From the NCBI GenBank assembly GCA_023251775.1, contig JAHEYC010000010.1, positions 1-57,579 on the forward strand: a stretch of DNA of 57,579 bases, in the 5' to 3' direction. This document shows positions 8,917 to 18,436 of the stretch, piece by piece. Source of the DNA: Sphingobacteriaceae bacterium (lineage in GTDB: Bacteria; Bacteroidota; Bacteroidia; B-17B0; Aurantibacillaceae). The notes below the pieces were generated by a model. The model did not search any database. It was not told the origin of the DNA and was given only the letters and a program-made list of their open reading frames with translations. How positions within the stretch are numbered: the stretch's first letter is position 1; each line of letters starts with the position of its first letter. The position numbers were made by a program, and so were the translations under genes.

Positions 8917-10749
8917 CTAGTTTTTAGGCCTGTATAAGCCCGTTTCGAATATGAATTTTAAGGAAGTATAATAAACGCTTATATCAGAAATTATGGCCTT
9001 ATTTTCGTTAGCTGCCGTATCAAGCTTTTTAATTGACCTTACGTACATATTATTTTCGCAATTGATCCTAGCCAATTGTTTTTTAAAGATATTATAACGG
9101 TAAACACAGGTATCGGTTACTTTGTAAATATCGTTGGTATAATTCCGATAATATACATTTGGAGAAACATTTTGTAATACCCCCTTCCCAATTAAATGCG
9201 AGGGACCTTTATAACCCGATCTGCTTAAAATAAATTCGGCTACCTCGGCGTGCGAACATGGCGTATTGATCTGTTTATTTTTTTGTTTATGATCAATGAT
9301 CAATAATGGCACATGAACTAATTTTGTTTCGTTATCCTTGTCGTTGTAAAATTCGCCATGGTCACCCGTAATAATGATCAGACTATTATCATATTTCTTT
9401 TGTGTTTTGAGTTGATCAATAAATTTACCAAGAGCAAGATCCGAATATAAAAATGTCCGTTCGGAAGGAGAAAGTTCTTTTGGAAAATTGAAATTGTTTG
9501 GAACTTCAAATGGTTCATGATTACTCATGCTTAAAACAAGGTAAAAATTCTTTTTAGTTGTTTCTATATCTTTGGCTGCAGTAGTATATAAAGCTTCATC
9601 ATCTACACCCCATGAATTTTTGAATGCAAACGGGTTGATGTCATTCATATCTTTAATATGTGTAACTCCACCCGACTCAAGAAAAAGATCCATATCATCA
9701 TAACCCGTTCTTCCACCATGAAAAAAATGACTTATATATCCTCGTTTCCGGAGAAGCTGAGGCATTCCTTCAAATGGAAGTTTTAATTTATTTTGTCTGA
9801 AAATATTGTACTCCAATATATGCGGGAAACCAAATATAAGTGAGGTAATTCCATATTGTGTTCTTGGTCCGCAAGCAAAACATTTTGTGTAAAGCGTACC
9901 ATCTTTACACAAAGAATCAAAATTAGGACTTAACCACTTCTCACCATTCAATGCACCAATGCGATTGGCACCAAAACTTTCCATCACCACAAGAATAATT
10001 GAATTGTAAGATGAGTCGGCATAATTTACCTCTCGTGAAAGAAGATCGGCGCCCTTGCCTGTGTAATTGTATTTTTTTCTGAACGCTGATAAGGCAAGAT
10101 CCTTATCCATGATGTCCTTTTCAGTTCTATTAATCATCGAAGAGCCCCACGAATAAAATGGGTTTGAAGCAAGTTGTTTACTTTCGGCAGACACAGGGAA
10201 CTGATCGGTATAAAAGTTTATTGGATATGGAAGGTATACCAATGTTGGAATTGAAAAGATAAAACAATACAGCAGTGTTTTTTTTATAGGAAGTTGAGGG
10301 ATCTGAATAAAGAATCTTTTTCGAGCAATGAGAATTAAACTAACACTAGTTATAATTGCAAGGACAAAAAATAGAGTGATCCCCGAATCAAATGTATTGG
10401 ATAAAAGATCACCGGTGCCAAACAGGTTAAAAGATACAAGGCTTAATCGTGTTCGTGTATAATAAAAAGAAAATATATCCAGAGAATTTAAAAGTGCCCA
10501 TATCAAAAGAATGAATACATAAAACCCATTTAATTTTTTCTGATCAATAACTCTACAAAGCAAAAAAAATGAAATAAGGACGAATGAAATAAAACTTAGA
10601 TCATAAATTAATCCAATAAAAATACCCGAAACTAATGATGAGTAACCCGTGAACACGTGGTGGCATACTGCAAATAAAATGAGTCGTTGAAATGCGCCAA
10701 AAAAAAGAAATAGCAGAATTGGTTTTATGACAGCATTAAAAATGATCAT
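8917..10749 (-). CDS. LTA-synthase-like sulfatase-fold transferase
   Basis: A 610-residue inner-membrane protein with about five membrane helices in the first 185 residues. A periplasmic alkaline-phosphatase/sulfatase domain follows. Motifs of the LTA-synthase/OpgB group are VVMESFGANRIG near residue 255, GPRTQYG (probable nucleophile Thr) near residue 295, HFFHGGRTGYD near 343, NHEPF near 410 and GDHGEF near 465. Such enzymes move phosphoglycerol or phosphoethanolamine from lipid to glycans, teichoic acid or lipid A. Its ATG overlaps the GH16 stop by 4 nt (ATGA), so translation is probably coupled. Because its neighbour is a beta-glucanase, a periplasmic or surface glucan is a possible acceptor; that is inference. 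Confidence 0.85.
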   Translation of the reverse strand: MIIFNAVIKPILLFLFFGAFQRLILFAVCHHVFTGYSSLVSGIFIGLIYDLSFISFVLISFFLLCRVIDQKKLNGFYVFILLIWALLNSLDIFSFYYTRTRLSLVSFNLFGTGDLLSNTFDSGITLFFVLAIITSVSLILIARKRFFIQIPQLPIKKTLLYCFIFSIPTLVYLPYPINFYTDQFPVSAESKQLASNPFYSWGSSMINRTEKDIMDKDLALSAFRKKYNYTGKGADLLSREVNYADSSYNSIILVVMESFGANRIGALNGEKWLSPNFDSLCKDGTLYTKCFACGPRTQYGITSLIFGFPHILEYNIFRQNKLKLPFEGMPQLLRKRGYISHFFHGGRTGYDDMDLFLESGGVTHIKDMNDINPFAFKNSWGVDDEALYTTAAKDIETTKKNFYLVLSMSNHEPFEVPNNFNFPKELSPSERTFLYSDLALGKFIDQLKTQKKYDNSLIIITGDHGEFYNDKDNETKLVHVPLLIIDHKQKNKQINTPCSHAEVAEFILSRSGYKGPSHLIGKGVLQNVSPNVYYRNYTNDIYKVTDTCVYRYNIFKKQLARINCENNMYVRSIKKLDTAANENKAIISDISVYYTSLKFIFETGLYRPKN

Positions 10750-11987
10750 TTTTGTAGCTGAACGATCTCCTCTACGGATCTAGTGCCAACATTAATTCTT
10801 ATTTTGATCTGATCAGATCCTGTTAAGGCAGACATATCAAATTCTTTTAAACTGCTATTAATGTTACTTTTCAATACTTCCTTCCCATTAGTATCAACGA
10901 AACTAATAGTATAATTAACTTCTTTACCGAGACTTGTAACAGTGATCTTTTTATTAGAAGAAGGAAGAATAGAGACGGTCACCACATCGTTCTTAAAAGC
11001 TTTTTTGCTGTACATATATCTTATCTTTTTCTTTAGATCAGCTTCTTCGCTTTTGTCGGTTTTTAAATAAGCATAGGTAGTTGTTTTGTTAGAATTAGAA
11101 TTCTTAGCCTTTGCACTTTCTCCGGTATACCAAACCCTTACATAATCCACATCCAAACTATTTGGGAAATAACTTGTTTTATTTATTCCCGGCTCAAAAC
11201 CATAATGATCTTTTGCTGGTCCGGTACCAATTATCAAGTTCATTTGTTGCGAAGCAAAATCCCCTTCAAAATAAGCAATGCCCACACCATTCAAATACCA
11301 TTTTACATAACCATCTTGCCACTCACCTGCCAGCACATTATACTGTTCATTTAAAGCTTCCGACGTTTTTATCCAGCCCGAAAATCCTTTTGGAAATAAA
11401 CCGCTGTTCTTATATTTCTTATCACAACCTTCAGGACAATGCGTTGCAACGTGTATAGAACGTTTACGTTCTCCTTTTAATTCAAAAAAATCAATTTCAT
11501 CTTTTTGATTATTTCCATAGAGCCAAAATGCAGGCCACATACCGTAACTATCGGTTGTTCTAAAACGCATTTCAAAATAACCTTTCCCAAATTGTTTTTT
11601 ACTCCAAACATTACCACAAGAATAAATATATTTGAATTTATTATCAGGAGTCAATTTGCTTTTGTATTCTTTTTTAAAAGCCGAATCCAATTGCCAATCG
11701 GGTACACCACCATATCCGGTATCACGGTAACACATGAATTTAGCTATACCATTTTCGAACTCGATGCGTTTTGGCAACATGATATAATCAAAACGATAAT
11801 TGATCTGGGCATAACTGTAAGAAGGGATCCATTTTTCAAGATCAACTGAGCTGCCATTAAATTCGTCACCATCAATATAGGTCCATTTTACAACGGTGTC
11901 GCTTTTGAACTGGAACATTACTTGCGAACGGATATTACAAAACAATGTAATAAACATACACAGTAAGATATATCTAAGTCTAATCAT
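10746..11987 (-). CDS. Glycoside hydrolase family 16 protein (beta-glucanase-like)
   Basis: A 413-residue exported protein. The signal peptide occupies the first 20 or so residues ([14 protein letters not shown]). A GH16 jelly-roll domain spans about residues 30-285, with the catalytic signature DEIDFFE near residue 165, which holds the nucleophile and acid/base glutamates, and with [20 protein letters not shown] before it. The last 120 residues are beta-rich and unassigned, possibly a small Ig-like module. GH16 enzymes cut beta-1,3 or beta-1,3-1,4 glucans, agars and carrageenans; the substrate cannot be read here. It overlaps the lepA stop by 8 nt and the next gene by 4 nt, so it is the middle gene of a tightly packed operon. 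Confidence 0.9.
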   Translation of the reverse strand: MIRLRYILLCMFITLFCNIRSQVMFQFKSDTVVKWTYIDGDEFNGSSVDLEKWIPSYSYAQINYRFDYIMLPKRIEFENGIAKFMCYRDTGYGGVPDWQLDSAFKKEYKSKLTPDNKFKYIYSCGNVWSKKQFGKGYFEMRFRTTDSYGMWPAFWLYGNNQKDEIDFFELKGERKRSIHVATHCPEGCDKKYKNSGLFPKGFSGWIKTSEALNEQYNVLAGEWQDGYVKWYLNGVGIAYFEGDFASQQMNLIIGTGPAKDHYGFEPGINKTSYFPNSLDVDYVRVWYTGESAKAKNSNSNKTTTYAYLKTDKSEEADLKKKIRYMYSKKAFKNDVVTVSILPSSNKKITVTSLGKEVNYTISFVDTNGKEVLKSNINSSLKEFDMSALTGSDQIKIRINVGTRSVEEIVQLQK

Positions 11988-13770
11988 TCAACTTCAACAC
12001 AGCCATGAACGCGCTCTGAGGGATCTCTACATTACCAACTTGTTTCATGCGCTTTTTACCGGCTTTTTGTTTTTCGAGTAATTTACGTTTACGCGAGATA
12101 TCACCACCGTAACATTTTGCAGTTACATCTTTACGCATGGCACTAATAGTTTCACGCGCAATAATTTTAGAACCAATGGCGGCTTGGATAGGAATTTCGA
12201 ATTGTTGTTTTGGGATTAATTCTTTTAATTTTTCGCAGATCTTTTTTCCGAACAAATACGAATTACTTCTGTGTATCAAACACGATAAGGCATCAACAGG
12301 TTCGCTCTTTAAAAGAATATCTAATTTTACAAGATCCGAATCGCGCATGCCCGTTGGATGATAATCAAACGATGCATATCCTTTTGAAATGGATTTTAAA
12401 CGATCAAAGAAATCAAATACAACTTCACCTAATGGCATTTCAAATATCAATTCAACTCTGTCGGCCGTTAAATAATTTTGTGTGACAATTTGTCCGCGCT
12501 TTTCAATACATAAACTCATCACCGGACCAATAAATTCTGATTTTGTTATGATGTTCGCTTTGATATAAGGTTCTTCAATTCGTTCTATGCGTCCGGGATC
12601 AGGAAGATCGCTAGGATTATTTACCGTTACAACTTCTCCATTGGTTTGATAGGCTTTATAAGATACGTTTGGTACGGTTGTAATAACGGTCATGTTGAAC
12701 TCACGCTCTAAACGTTCTTGCACAATTTCCATATGCAACATCCCTAAAAATCCGCAACGAAATCCAAAACCTAATGCTAAGGATGATTCAGGTTCCCATG
12801 TTAACGAAGCATCATTGAGTTGTAATTTTTCCATGCTGTAGCGCAGCTCTTCAAAATCTTCTGTATCTACAGGATAAATTCCTGCGAACACCATGGGCTT
12901 CACTTCTTCAAAACCATGAATGCCTTCGGCACACGGACGATCAAAATGTGTGATCGTATCTCCAACTTTTACTTCTTTAGCACTTTTAATTCCCGAAATA
13001 ATATATCCAACATCACCTGTACTTAATTCATTACGCGGTTCGGGTTTTAATCTTAATACACCAACTTCATCTGCATCATAAAATGCACCGGTGTTCACAA
13101 ATTTTACTTTCTCGCCTTTTTTAATAGTGCCATTTATAATTTTGAAGTATGCAATAATTCCTCTAAACGAATTGAATACACTGTCAAATATCAATGCTTG
13201 CAAAGGCGCCTTAGGATCTCCAACCGGCGCTTTGATACGTTCAATGATGGCCGCTAAAATTTCTTCAATGCCCATTCCTGTTTTTCCACTGGCAGGAATA
13301 ATGTCTGCCTTTTCGCAACCAATAAGATCAATGATCTGATCCATCACCACTTCAGGTTCCGCACTCGGCAGATCCATTTTATTTAAAATGGGAATAATTG
13401 TTAGATCGTGTTCTAAGGCTAAATATAAATTGGAAATTGTTTGCGCTTGAATTCCTTGCGCTGCATCTACAATTAAAAGCGCACCTTCACATGCAGCAAT
13501 AGAACGTGAAACTTCGTAACTAAAATCAACGTGACCCGGTGTATCAATTAAATTCAAAACAAACTTTTCGCCTTTATATTGGTAATCCATTTGTATGGCG
13601 TGACTCTTGATCGTAATGCCGCGTTCTTTTTCAAGATCCATATCATCCAACACCTGCGCTTGCATATCGCGACTACTGATGGTATTTGTAAATTCAAGTA
13701 AGCGATCGGCAAGGGTGCTCTTTCCGTGATCTATATGGGCAATGATACAAAAGTTCCGAATGTTCTTCAT
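11980..13770 (-). CDS. lepA: Elongation factor 4 (LepA)
   Basis: Ribosome-associated translational GTPase of the usual length (596 residues). It has the G1 motif [16 protein letters not shown] at residues 9-24, DTPGHVDF for G3, NKMD for G4, and the LepA-specific C-terminal domain rich in Lys/Arg ([19 protein letters not shown]). Ends and start agree with the family. It is the first gene of an operon with GH16 and the LTA-synthase-like gene, with an 8-nt overlap. A TATTTTTG box lies 27 nt upstream. Pairing lepA with envelope glycan genes is odd; it more likely reflects a shared promoter than shared function. Confidence 0.97.
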   Translation of the reverse strand: MKNIRNFCIIAHIDHGKSTLADRLLEFTNTISSRDMQAQVLDDMDLEKERGITIKSHAIQMDYQYKGEKFVLNLIDTPGHVDFSYEVSRSIAACEGALLIVDAAQGIQAQTISNLYLALEHDLTIIPILNKMDLPSAEPEVVMDQIIDLIGCEKADIIPASGKTGMGIEEILAAIIERIKAPVGDPKAPLQALIFDSVFNSFRGIIAYFKIINGTIKKGEKVKFVNTGAFYDADEVGVLRLKPEPRNELSTGDVGYIISGIKSAKEVKVGDTITHFDRPCAEGIHGFEEVKPMVFAGIYPVDTEDFEELRYSMEKLQLNDASLTWEPESSLALGFGFRCGFLGMLHMEIVQERLEREFNMTVITTVPNVSYKAYQTNGEVVTVNNPSDLPDPGRIERIEEPYIKANIITKSEFIGPVMSLCIEKRGQIVTQNYLTADRVELIFEMPLGEVVFDFFDRLKSISKGYASFDYHPTGMRDSDLVKLDILLKSEPVDALSCLIHRSNSYLFGKKICEKLKELIPKQQFEIPIQAAIGSKIIARETISAMRKDVTAKCYGGDISRKRKLLEKQKAGKKRMKQVGNVEIPQSAFMAVLKLND

Positions 13771-13797
13771 TTCTCTAAAGGTCTCAAATTTAGGCTA

Positions 13798-13805
13798 CAA
13801 AAATA
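13798..13805 (-). promoter_or_regulatory. -7 box for the lepA operon
   Basis: TATTTTTG on the minus strand fits TAnnTTTG and ends 27 nt before the lepA ATG. No TTG is seen at the usual spacing. Confidence 0.4.
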
Positions 13806-13835
13806 ACAATTTTAAGGGTTTTTACCCCTAAAAAC

Positions 13836-13866
13836 TTGCTATTAAGCCTAAAGAAAAATACATTTG
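13836..13866 (+). promoter_or_regulatory. Consensus promoter almost touching the start codon
   Basis: TTG at 13836-13838, a 20-nt spacer and TACATTTG at 13859-13866. Only 5 nt separate the box from the ATG at 13872, so the transcript should begin at or next to the start codon. Confidence 0.6.
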
Positions 13867-13871
13867 GTCAT

Positions 13872-14903
13872 ATGGGACATCATAGGACAAAAAAGCCAAA
13901 AGAGACCATTGAAGTTAAGGAGGTTGAGGCGGCTAAAGAACCCGAAATTCCAACATTGGAGCCCTTTAACCGTGAGGTATTTTATAGTATAAACATCCGC
14001 GATCTTTTTATAGATATTTTATTCGTGATCTTTTCTTTTTCTATCTCTACCGAATTTTTTTCGGAAGGAGGATTGTTTGATAGTTTAAAGACCTGGCAAA
14101 TTTTAGCGATGTATTGCGCGGTAGTGCTTACGCTGCCATATTACCTTGGTTATTTATACATTCACAATTCGGCCTACTTTTCAAAAACGGTGATGAAGAT
14201 CCAGTTGTGGGTATTTATTCTTATTACGTTTGTTGTGTTGGTTGATCTGGTTCGTCTCACATTTAATTTGGAAGATATTGAAGAACCAAAACACGATGTG
14301 AGTGGTTTTTTTGCGGTGTTCAGTATGTTCTTGTTGGTACTCGGACCAATGATGTGCATTGCGGGAGGCATACGCGGCTACAGAGAATTTTCGAAAATAA
14401 AAGAAGACGAATACAAATTTAATTCAGATAATTTTGCAAGTACAGGAGCATTCTTCATCATTATTTTAGCAATTGCTTTCATGATCTATTTTATTGGATT
14501 ATTTCCGGATGATAAAGGTGGACTTGCGGCGGTAGTTGGAATGTTTGCAGGACCATTTGCAGCAGTGATCGTTTTTGGAATTATTATGGGATTTTTTACG
14601 CTGCTTGATAAAATTGGACTTTACAAACCTATTGTAAAATTATCGAGTGGTTTATTTCCCTTATTCATTATTAGTGTTCTGGTTTTTTGGTCGGGAGTGA
14701 ATTTGCATTTTATTCACAACGATTTTGCGAATGCTTCCGGAAAGATTCCCGCAGGAAGTATGATCATTGCCGTACTTCTTTCGGGGTTGATCCCTTTTAG
14801 AATAATTACATTGTTCAATCCGCCTTGGAGAATATCGCAGATCATCATCGGTATTCTTTCCATGGGATATTTTTTTTACCGATTGGCGCAGATCGTATAT
14901 TGA
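13872..14903 (+). CDS. Polytopic membrane protein of unknown function
   Basis: I do not recognise the family. The protein has 343 residues. A charged cytoplasmic N-terminus (about 40 residues, rich in Lys/Glu) is followed by nine likely membrane helices, beginning at about IRDLFIDILFVIFSFSIS and ending at IIIGILSMGYFFYRLAQIVY. No catalytic motif stands out. ATG at 13872 is chosen over TTG at 13836 because that TTG forms the -33 element of a consensus promoter whose -7 box lies between them. It stands alone, divergent from lepA and convergent with the KdnB-like gene. Confidence 0.8.
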   Translation: MGHHRTKKPKETIEVKEVEAAKEPEIPTLEPFNREVFYSINIRDLFIDILFVIFSFSISTEFFSEGGLFDSLKTWQILAMYCAVVLTLPYYLGYLYIHNSAYFSKTVMKIQLWVFILITFVVLVDLVRLTFNLEDIEEPKHDVSGFFAVFSMFLLVLGPMMCIAGGIRGYREFSKIKEDEYKFNSDNFASTGAFFIIILAIAFMIYFIGLFPDDKGGLAAVVGMFAGPFAAVIVFGIIMGFFTLLDKIGLYKPIVKLSSGLFPLFIISVLVFWSGVNLHFIHNDFANASGKIPAGSMIIAVLLSGLIPFRIITLFNPPWRISQIIIGILSMGYFFYRLAQIVY

Positions 14904-14910
14904 TCAGATA

Positions 14911-15049
14911 TTAGCCACTAATTTCACTAATTAACTTTAATAATACTGTGTGAAGAATTATTGCACTAAAAAGCAGCGAAGCTGCTTCTGTTTTAGTGAA
15001 ATTTTGAGTAATCGCGGATTTAGAGATAATTCGTGAAATTAGTGGCTAA
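14911..15049. repeat. Perfect 17-bp inverted repeat around an inner hairpin
   Basis: Arms at 14911-14927 (TTAGCCACTAATTTCAC) and 15033-15049 are exact reverse complements. Inside is a second hairpin (14964-14998) with CACTAAAA/TTTTAGTG flanking GCAGC-GAA-GCTGC. The left arm and its flank (AGCCACTAATTTCACTAATT) recur with two changes at 22693. It lies between convergent genes and could terminate both transcripts. Confidence 0.8.
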
Positions 15050-15070
15050 AAAACGCGCCGCTAAGCGATC

Positions 15071-16153
15071 TTACAAACGTTTGAATAAATTTTTAATATA
15101 GTCGATCGTTGTGATCTCTTTGAAATTATCTCCTAAGGCATGATTCCACATAAATGGTAAATTATAACTCACCGTTGCCATGGCGGTCAATGTCTTATCA
15201 TCCCATTCTTTATGTAAATTTTGAGGAAGTGTGATATTATGTTTTTTGATCATCTCCTTAAATTCTTTTACGCCTTGCGGATAAATATCTTCGAGATGTT
15301 GAAAGATAACGCAGTTGGCGTAACAATGACGCGTGCCATGAATTTTTGAAAGTCCGTAACTCAATGCATGACAAACACCAACTTCGCTATACGTTAAACT
15401 TAATCCGCCCATCAATGATGCCACCATTAATTTATCATCGTTGTCTGCGGTTTGTCCGCTTTTTTCTCCAAGATAAACTTCGCGGCAAAGTTCCAATGCT
15501 TTATCGCCATACGCTAAACTAAATGCGTTATTGCGAATTCCACCGTACGATTCGATGCAATGAATGTACGTATCCATGCCTGTGTAAAACCACCAATCGG
15601 TAGGCACAGATGAAATTAATTCGGGATCTAATATCACTTGATTAAAAACGGTCCAATCACATTTCAATCCTAATTTTTTTTCCGGACCTGTAAGTACGGC
15701 TGTCATCGAAACTTCTGCACCTGTTCCGCTAATAGTTGGAATTCCTAAATGATAGATGCCCGGTTTTTTTACGAGATTCAATCCCTGATATAATGTGGAA
15801 GAACCTTCGTTGGTTAACATGAGTGATAAAGCTTTGGCAATATCCATAATGCTTCCGCCGCCAATTCCAATAACGCCACTTGGTAATCCTTTTTTAGTTA
15901 GGATCTCATCACGTAACGCATCAATTTGTTGTGTGGTTGGTTCGTGAGGATCAACATCAATATAATAAATTAGATCTTCCGGTTTGTTCTGTAATTTATT
16001 GCTGAGTGGTTTTCCTTTGAAATAATTATCTACAACATAAATAAAATAATTCTTGTTCTCCTTGCGAATGGGTTCAACCGTTTCGGCTAATTGGCTAAAC
16101 GAACCTCTGCCGTAGGTTACCTTATCAATGTTCTTAAAATTTTTGTGCGACAT
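15071..16153 (-). CDS. kdnB: Iron-containing alcohol dehydrogenase, KdnB-like (Kdo 8-oxidase)
   Basis: A 360-residue group III (iron/zinc) alcohol dehydrogenase with the nucleotide motif GIGGGSIMDIAKA near residue 97. Metal ligands are visible in MDTYIHCIES, GVCHALSYG and IHGTRH. Along its length it resembles, from memory, KdnB of Shewanella, which oxidises C8 of Kdo before amination to 8-amino-Kdo: KNFKNIDKVTYGRGSF at the start, TLYQGLNLVKKPGIYHLGIP, and SGTGAEVSMTAVLTGPEKKL. The partner transaminase KdnA is not in the window. It is the last gene of an operon, 3 nt after a superoxide dismutase gene. The dehydrogenase family is certain and the Kdo role is probable; another polyol substrate is possible. 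Confidence 0.75.
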   Translation of the reverse strand: MSHKNFKNIDKVTYGRGSFSQLAETVEPIRKENKNYFIYVVDNYFKGKPLSNKLQNKPEDLIYYIDVDPHEPTTQQIDALRDEILTKKGLPSGVIGIGGGSIMDIAKALSLMLTNEGSSTLYQGLNLVKKPGIYHLGIPTISGTGAEVSMTAVLTGPEKKLGLKCDWTVFNQVILDPELISSVPTDWWFYTGMDTYIHCIESYGGIRNNAFSLAYGDKALELCREVYLGEKSGQTADNDDKLMVASLMGGLSLTYSEVGVCHALSYGLSKIHGTRHCYANCVIFQHLEDIYPQGVKEFKEMIKKHNITLPQNLHKEWDDKTLTAMATVSYNLPFMWNHALGDNFKEITTIDYIKNLFKRL

Positions 16154-16156
16154 AAA

Positions 16157-16903
16157 TTATTGCGAGTACAACTCTTCTACTTTATTCCAGTTCACTATAT
16201 TCCACCAGCCTGTGATATAATCAACGCGTTTGTTCTGATATTTTAAATAATACGCATGTTCCCAAACATCCAATGCTAAAACAGGTTTACCTTTTTCGTT
16301 CTCCAAATTCATTAAAGGATTATCTTGATTTGGTGTTGTTATGATCTTTAATTTTCCTTCATTCGTTTTGATCAACCAACACCAACCGCTTCCAAATATC
16401 TTTAAGGCTTTTTCGGAAAATTCTTTTTTAAGATCATCAAACGATTTAAATTCTGCTTCAATGGCCTTTGCTATTTTTCCTTCCGGTAAATTTGCTTTGC
16501 TTTCCGGATTTGGTTTTAATAAGGTCCAAAATAAAGAGTGATTAAAGTGTCCGCCCAAATTATTTCGCATAACAGCACTTGTGGTTTTATCAATGTGTGA
16601 ACACTTTACGTCATCACTACTCAAATAATCAATATTCGTTGAAGGCGTTTCATTTAATTTATTTACGTAAGCTTGATGATGCTTTGTATAATGGATCTCC
16701 ATTGTTTTTGCATCAATAAAAGGCTCGAGTGCATTATAAGCGTATGGTAATTTAGGAAGTGTGAATGCGTTATCGGTACCGGCAATTTTATTTGAAACAG
16801 TTTCTAAGTGCGAAAGTTTTTCCTCGCCCAATAAATTCTTTCCTAAGCCCACTAATCCAAGCAAAGCACTTTTCTTTAAAAAATCTCTGCGGTCGTTACT
16901 CAT
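16157..16903 (-). CDS. Tat-exported Mn-type superoxide dismutase
   Basis: Converts superoxide to peroxide and oxygen. The protein has 248 residues: a twin-arginine signal (NDRRDFLKKSALLGLVGLG) and a linker precede a complete Fe/Mn-SOD domain from about residue 48. Metal ligands appear in EIHYTKHHQAYV, FNHSLFW and LDVWEHAYY. The outer-sphere pattern (GGHFNHSLFW with PNQDNPLM) points to manganese rather than iron. The Tat signal implies folding with metal in the cytoplasm and action in the periplasm. It starts directly after the stop of the biotinyl gene and ends 3 nt before the KdnB-like gene, so all three share a transcript. Confidence 0.93.
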   Translation of the reverse strand: MSNDRRDFLKKSALLGLVGLGKNLLGEEKLSHLETVSNKIAGTDNAFTLPKLPYAYNALEPFIDAKTMEIHYTKHHQAYVNKLNETPSTNIDYLSSDDVKCSHIDKTTSAVMRNNLGGHFNHSLFWTLLKPNPESKANLPEGKIAKAIEAEFKSFDDLKKEFSEKALKIFGSGWCWLIKTNEGKLKIITTPNQDNPLMNLENEKGKPVLALDVWEHAYYLKYQNKRVDYITGWWNIVNWNKVEELYSQ

Positions 16904-17413
16904 TTAAAATTGAATTAAAAGTTGATCTTTTTCTACGGCATTTCCTTTTTGCACCGCAATTCTTTTTATCACACCATCGGTTGGACTCTTAAGCATGTTC
17001 TCCATTTTCATAGCTTCTAATACTAAAAGTACATCGCCTTTTTTTACTTCATTGCCTTCATGCACTAAAATATTCAAAACCATTCCCGGCATTGGCGCTT
17101 TGATCTGATTTATTTTCGCACTCGCAACCTTATCCATTCCTAAGCTGTGTAATAATTGATCGTACTTATCTTTTAGTTCGATGGTATACTTCACCGAATT
17201 TATTTTTAGTACCATTGTTTTTTCGGCAGCGTTTAATTTCATCACATCAATATTAAACGACTGATCATTATGGATCAAATGATATTGATACGAATTAATT
17301 TTAATGAAACTTCCTTTTACCAACGCTTCATTTAATGTGCCTTCAAAATCGTTTCCTTTTAATTTAAGATCACTTTTATGTTTGTTGCTGCCGTTTACGT
17401 TGATGGAATACAT
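16904..17413 (-). CDS. Biotin/lipoyl-attachment protein (carboxylase carrier-like)
   Basis: A 169-residue protein. Its C-terminal 75 residues form a biotinyl domain with the attachment motif EAMKMEN (biotin on the Lys between the two Met) and the preceding PMPGMV segment. The N-terminal half is a beta-rich domain like the linker of acyl-CoA carboxylase alpha chains. It resembles the separate carrier subunit of propionyl-CoA or pyruvate-type carboxylases, but no biotin carboxylase or carboxyltransferase gene is adjacent. ATG at 17413 is preferred to TTG at 17422, because a TAAATTTG box ends at 17420. First gene of the operon with SOD and KdnB-like dehydrogenase. Confidence 0.85.
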   Translation of the reverse strand: MYSINVNGSNKHKSDLKLKGNDFEGTLNEALVKGSFIKINSYQYHLIHNDQSFNIDVMKLNAAEKTMVLKINSVKYTIELKDKYDQLLHSLGMDKVASAKINQIKAPMPGMVLNILVHEGNEVKKGDVLLVLEAMKMENMLKSPTDGVIKRIAVQKGNAVEKDQLLIQF

Positions 17414-17419
17414 AGTGTG

Positions 17420-17427
17420 CAAATTTA
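17420..17427 (-). promoter_or_regulatory. -7 box of the biotinyl-SOD-kdnB operon
   Basis: TAAATTTG on the minus strand, 6 nt before the ATG at 17413. The -33 region is occupied by the terminator hairpin of the upstream gene and holds no TTG. Confidence 0.5.
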
Positions 17428-17433
17428 ATAAAA

Positions 17434-17459
17434 AAACCCCCGGTGTTCGCCGAGGGTTT
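17434..17459 (-). terminator. Terminator of the 17479-18291 gene
   Basis: On the minus strand AAACCCTCGG and CCGGGGGTTT form a stem with one mismatch around GCGAACA, followed by a run of T. It lies 19 nt after the stop codon. Confidence 0.8.
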
Positions 17460-17478
17460 GAATGTGATATCTTTGAGT

Positions 17479-18291
17479 TTATTTCTTTACGAATTCACCC
17501 ATTTTATTATCGTAGTTAAGGAAGTAACCGCCTTTAGGTAAGTTACTTACATCTATCTTATCGCCATAGCCTTTTTTAACCACATTACCGTATTGATCGT
17601 AGATCTCATACATGGTCTCAATTGGTTTTCCTTTGGATACGAAATTAATGTCTTTGCTTGCTTTGATAGGCGCGAATGATATTTCAGGAACTTCACTTAC
17701 AAACTCAGCAGCCTTACTTAAACGTGGTTGCCCGCTATAATCGGTTTGACGGATACGTACTTGATTTTTGCCACTGTGCGGTACAATTTTGAAAGAATAA
17801 TTGTTTGTTGTTGGAGTGCCCATTCCGTCAACTTCACCAACTTTTACCCATTTGTTCCAGCGGAATTGTTCTACTGCGAAAGCTAACTTACCGGTTTCAG
17901 ATTTAGTGCTCCAGGTGAATGTGCCATCTTTGTCAACTTCCATGCTAATAACCTCGTAAGTACTCTTAGGTTTTAACACTTCGGCATTCAATACTTTTGG
18001 CTTACAATCTTCTTTGTGGAATATTTTGATCTCAACTTTATCTCCAATACTGAGCTTATGGGGCTTCATATCGATCTCAAAAGCGCTTGAGTTGATCTCG
18101 TCTGTGGTGATGTTACCATTAACCTTAACCTCTGATACACAGAAGCCTACGCCATTTGATCCAAACGGATTTTGAATATATAGGTTTTTACCTTGGTAAT
18201 TGCCCTCTAAAATGATAACTCCACCGCTTTGGGCAGCTAAGTTCAAGAAGCCTAAGGACAGTACTAAAGCAAGTAAGCCAATTTTTTTCAT
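17479..18291 (-). CDS. Secreted protein with a T9SS-tail-like C-terminus, unknown function
   Basis: I do not recognise a named family. It has 270 residues with a clear signal peptide (MKKIGLLALVLSLGFLNLAAQ). The body is beta-rich, with two Ig/Fn3-like stretches including LAFAVEQFRWNKWVKVGEV. The last 50 residues (METMYEIYDQYGNVVKKG-like, then DVSNLPKGGYFL) resemble the type-A sorting tail of T9SS cargo. Two cysteines near residues 51 and 83 could form a disulfide. It is followed by a strong terminator and stands alone. T9SS export is plausible but the tail is shorter than usual. Confidence 0.75.
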   Translation of the reverse strand: MKKIGLLALVLSLGFLNLAAQSGGVIILEGNYQGKNLYIQNPFGSNGVGFCVSEVKVNGNITTDEINSSAFEIDMKPHKLSIGDKVEIKIFHKEDCKPKVLNAEVLKPKSTYEVISMEVDKDGTFTWSTKSETGKLAFAVEQFRWNKWVKVGEVDGMGTPTTNNYSFKIVPHSGKNQVRIRQTDYSGQPRLSKAAEFVSEVPEISFAPIKASKDINFVSKGKPIETMYEIYDQYGNVVKKGYGDKIDVSNLPKGGYFLNYDNKMGEFVKK

Positions 18292-18296
18292 CGATT

Positions 18297-18327
18297 AAAA
18301 AATACCGTTTGTAACTTTAAGTTGCAA
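18297..18327 (-). promoter_or_regulatory. Promoter of the 17479-18291 gene
   Basis: Minus strand: TTG at 18327-18325, a 20-nt spacer and TATTTTTT at 18304-18297 (one base off the consensus). It ends 5 nt before the ATG at 18291. Confidence 0.45.
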
Positions 18328-18410
18328 TATTATGTTCTTATTTTCGAATTACAAAATATTTTTGACAAAAAAACCATTTTTTATTTAAGTGGCATTTTTG
18401 ATAAATTACC

Positions 18411-18418
18411 TATATTTG
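18411..18418 (+). promoter_or_regulatory. -7 box of the peptide-binding lipoprotein gene
   Basis: TATATTTG fits the consensus and lies 18 nt before the ATG at 18437. An AAAAGGA stretch between them may aid ribosome binding, which is unusual in this window. Confidence 0.5.
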
Positions 18419-18436
18419 TTTGTGAAAAGGATTTAT

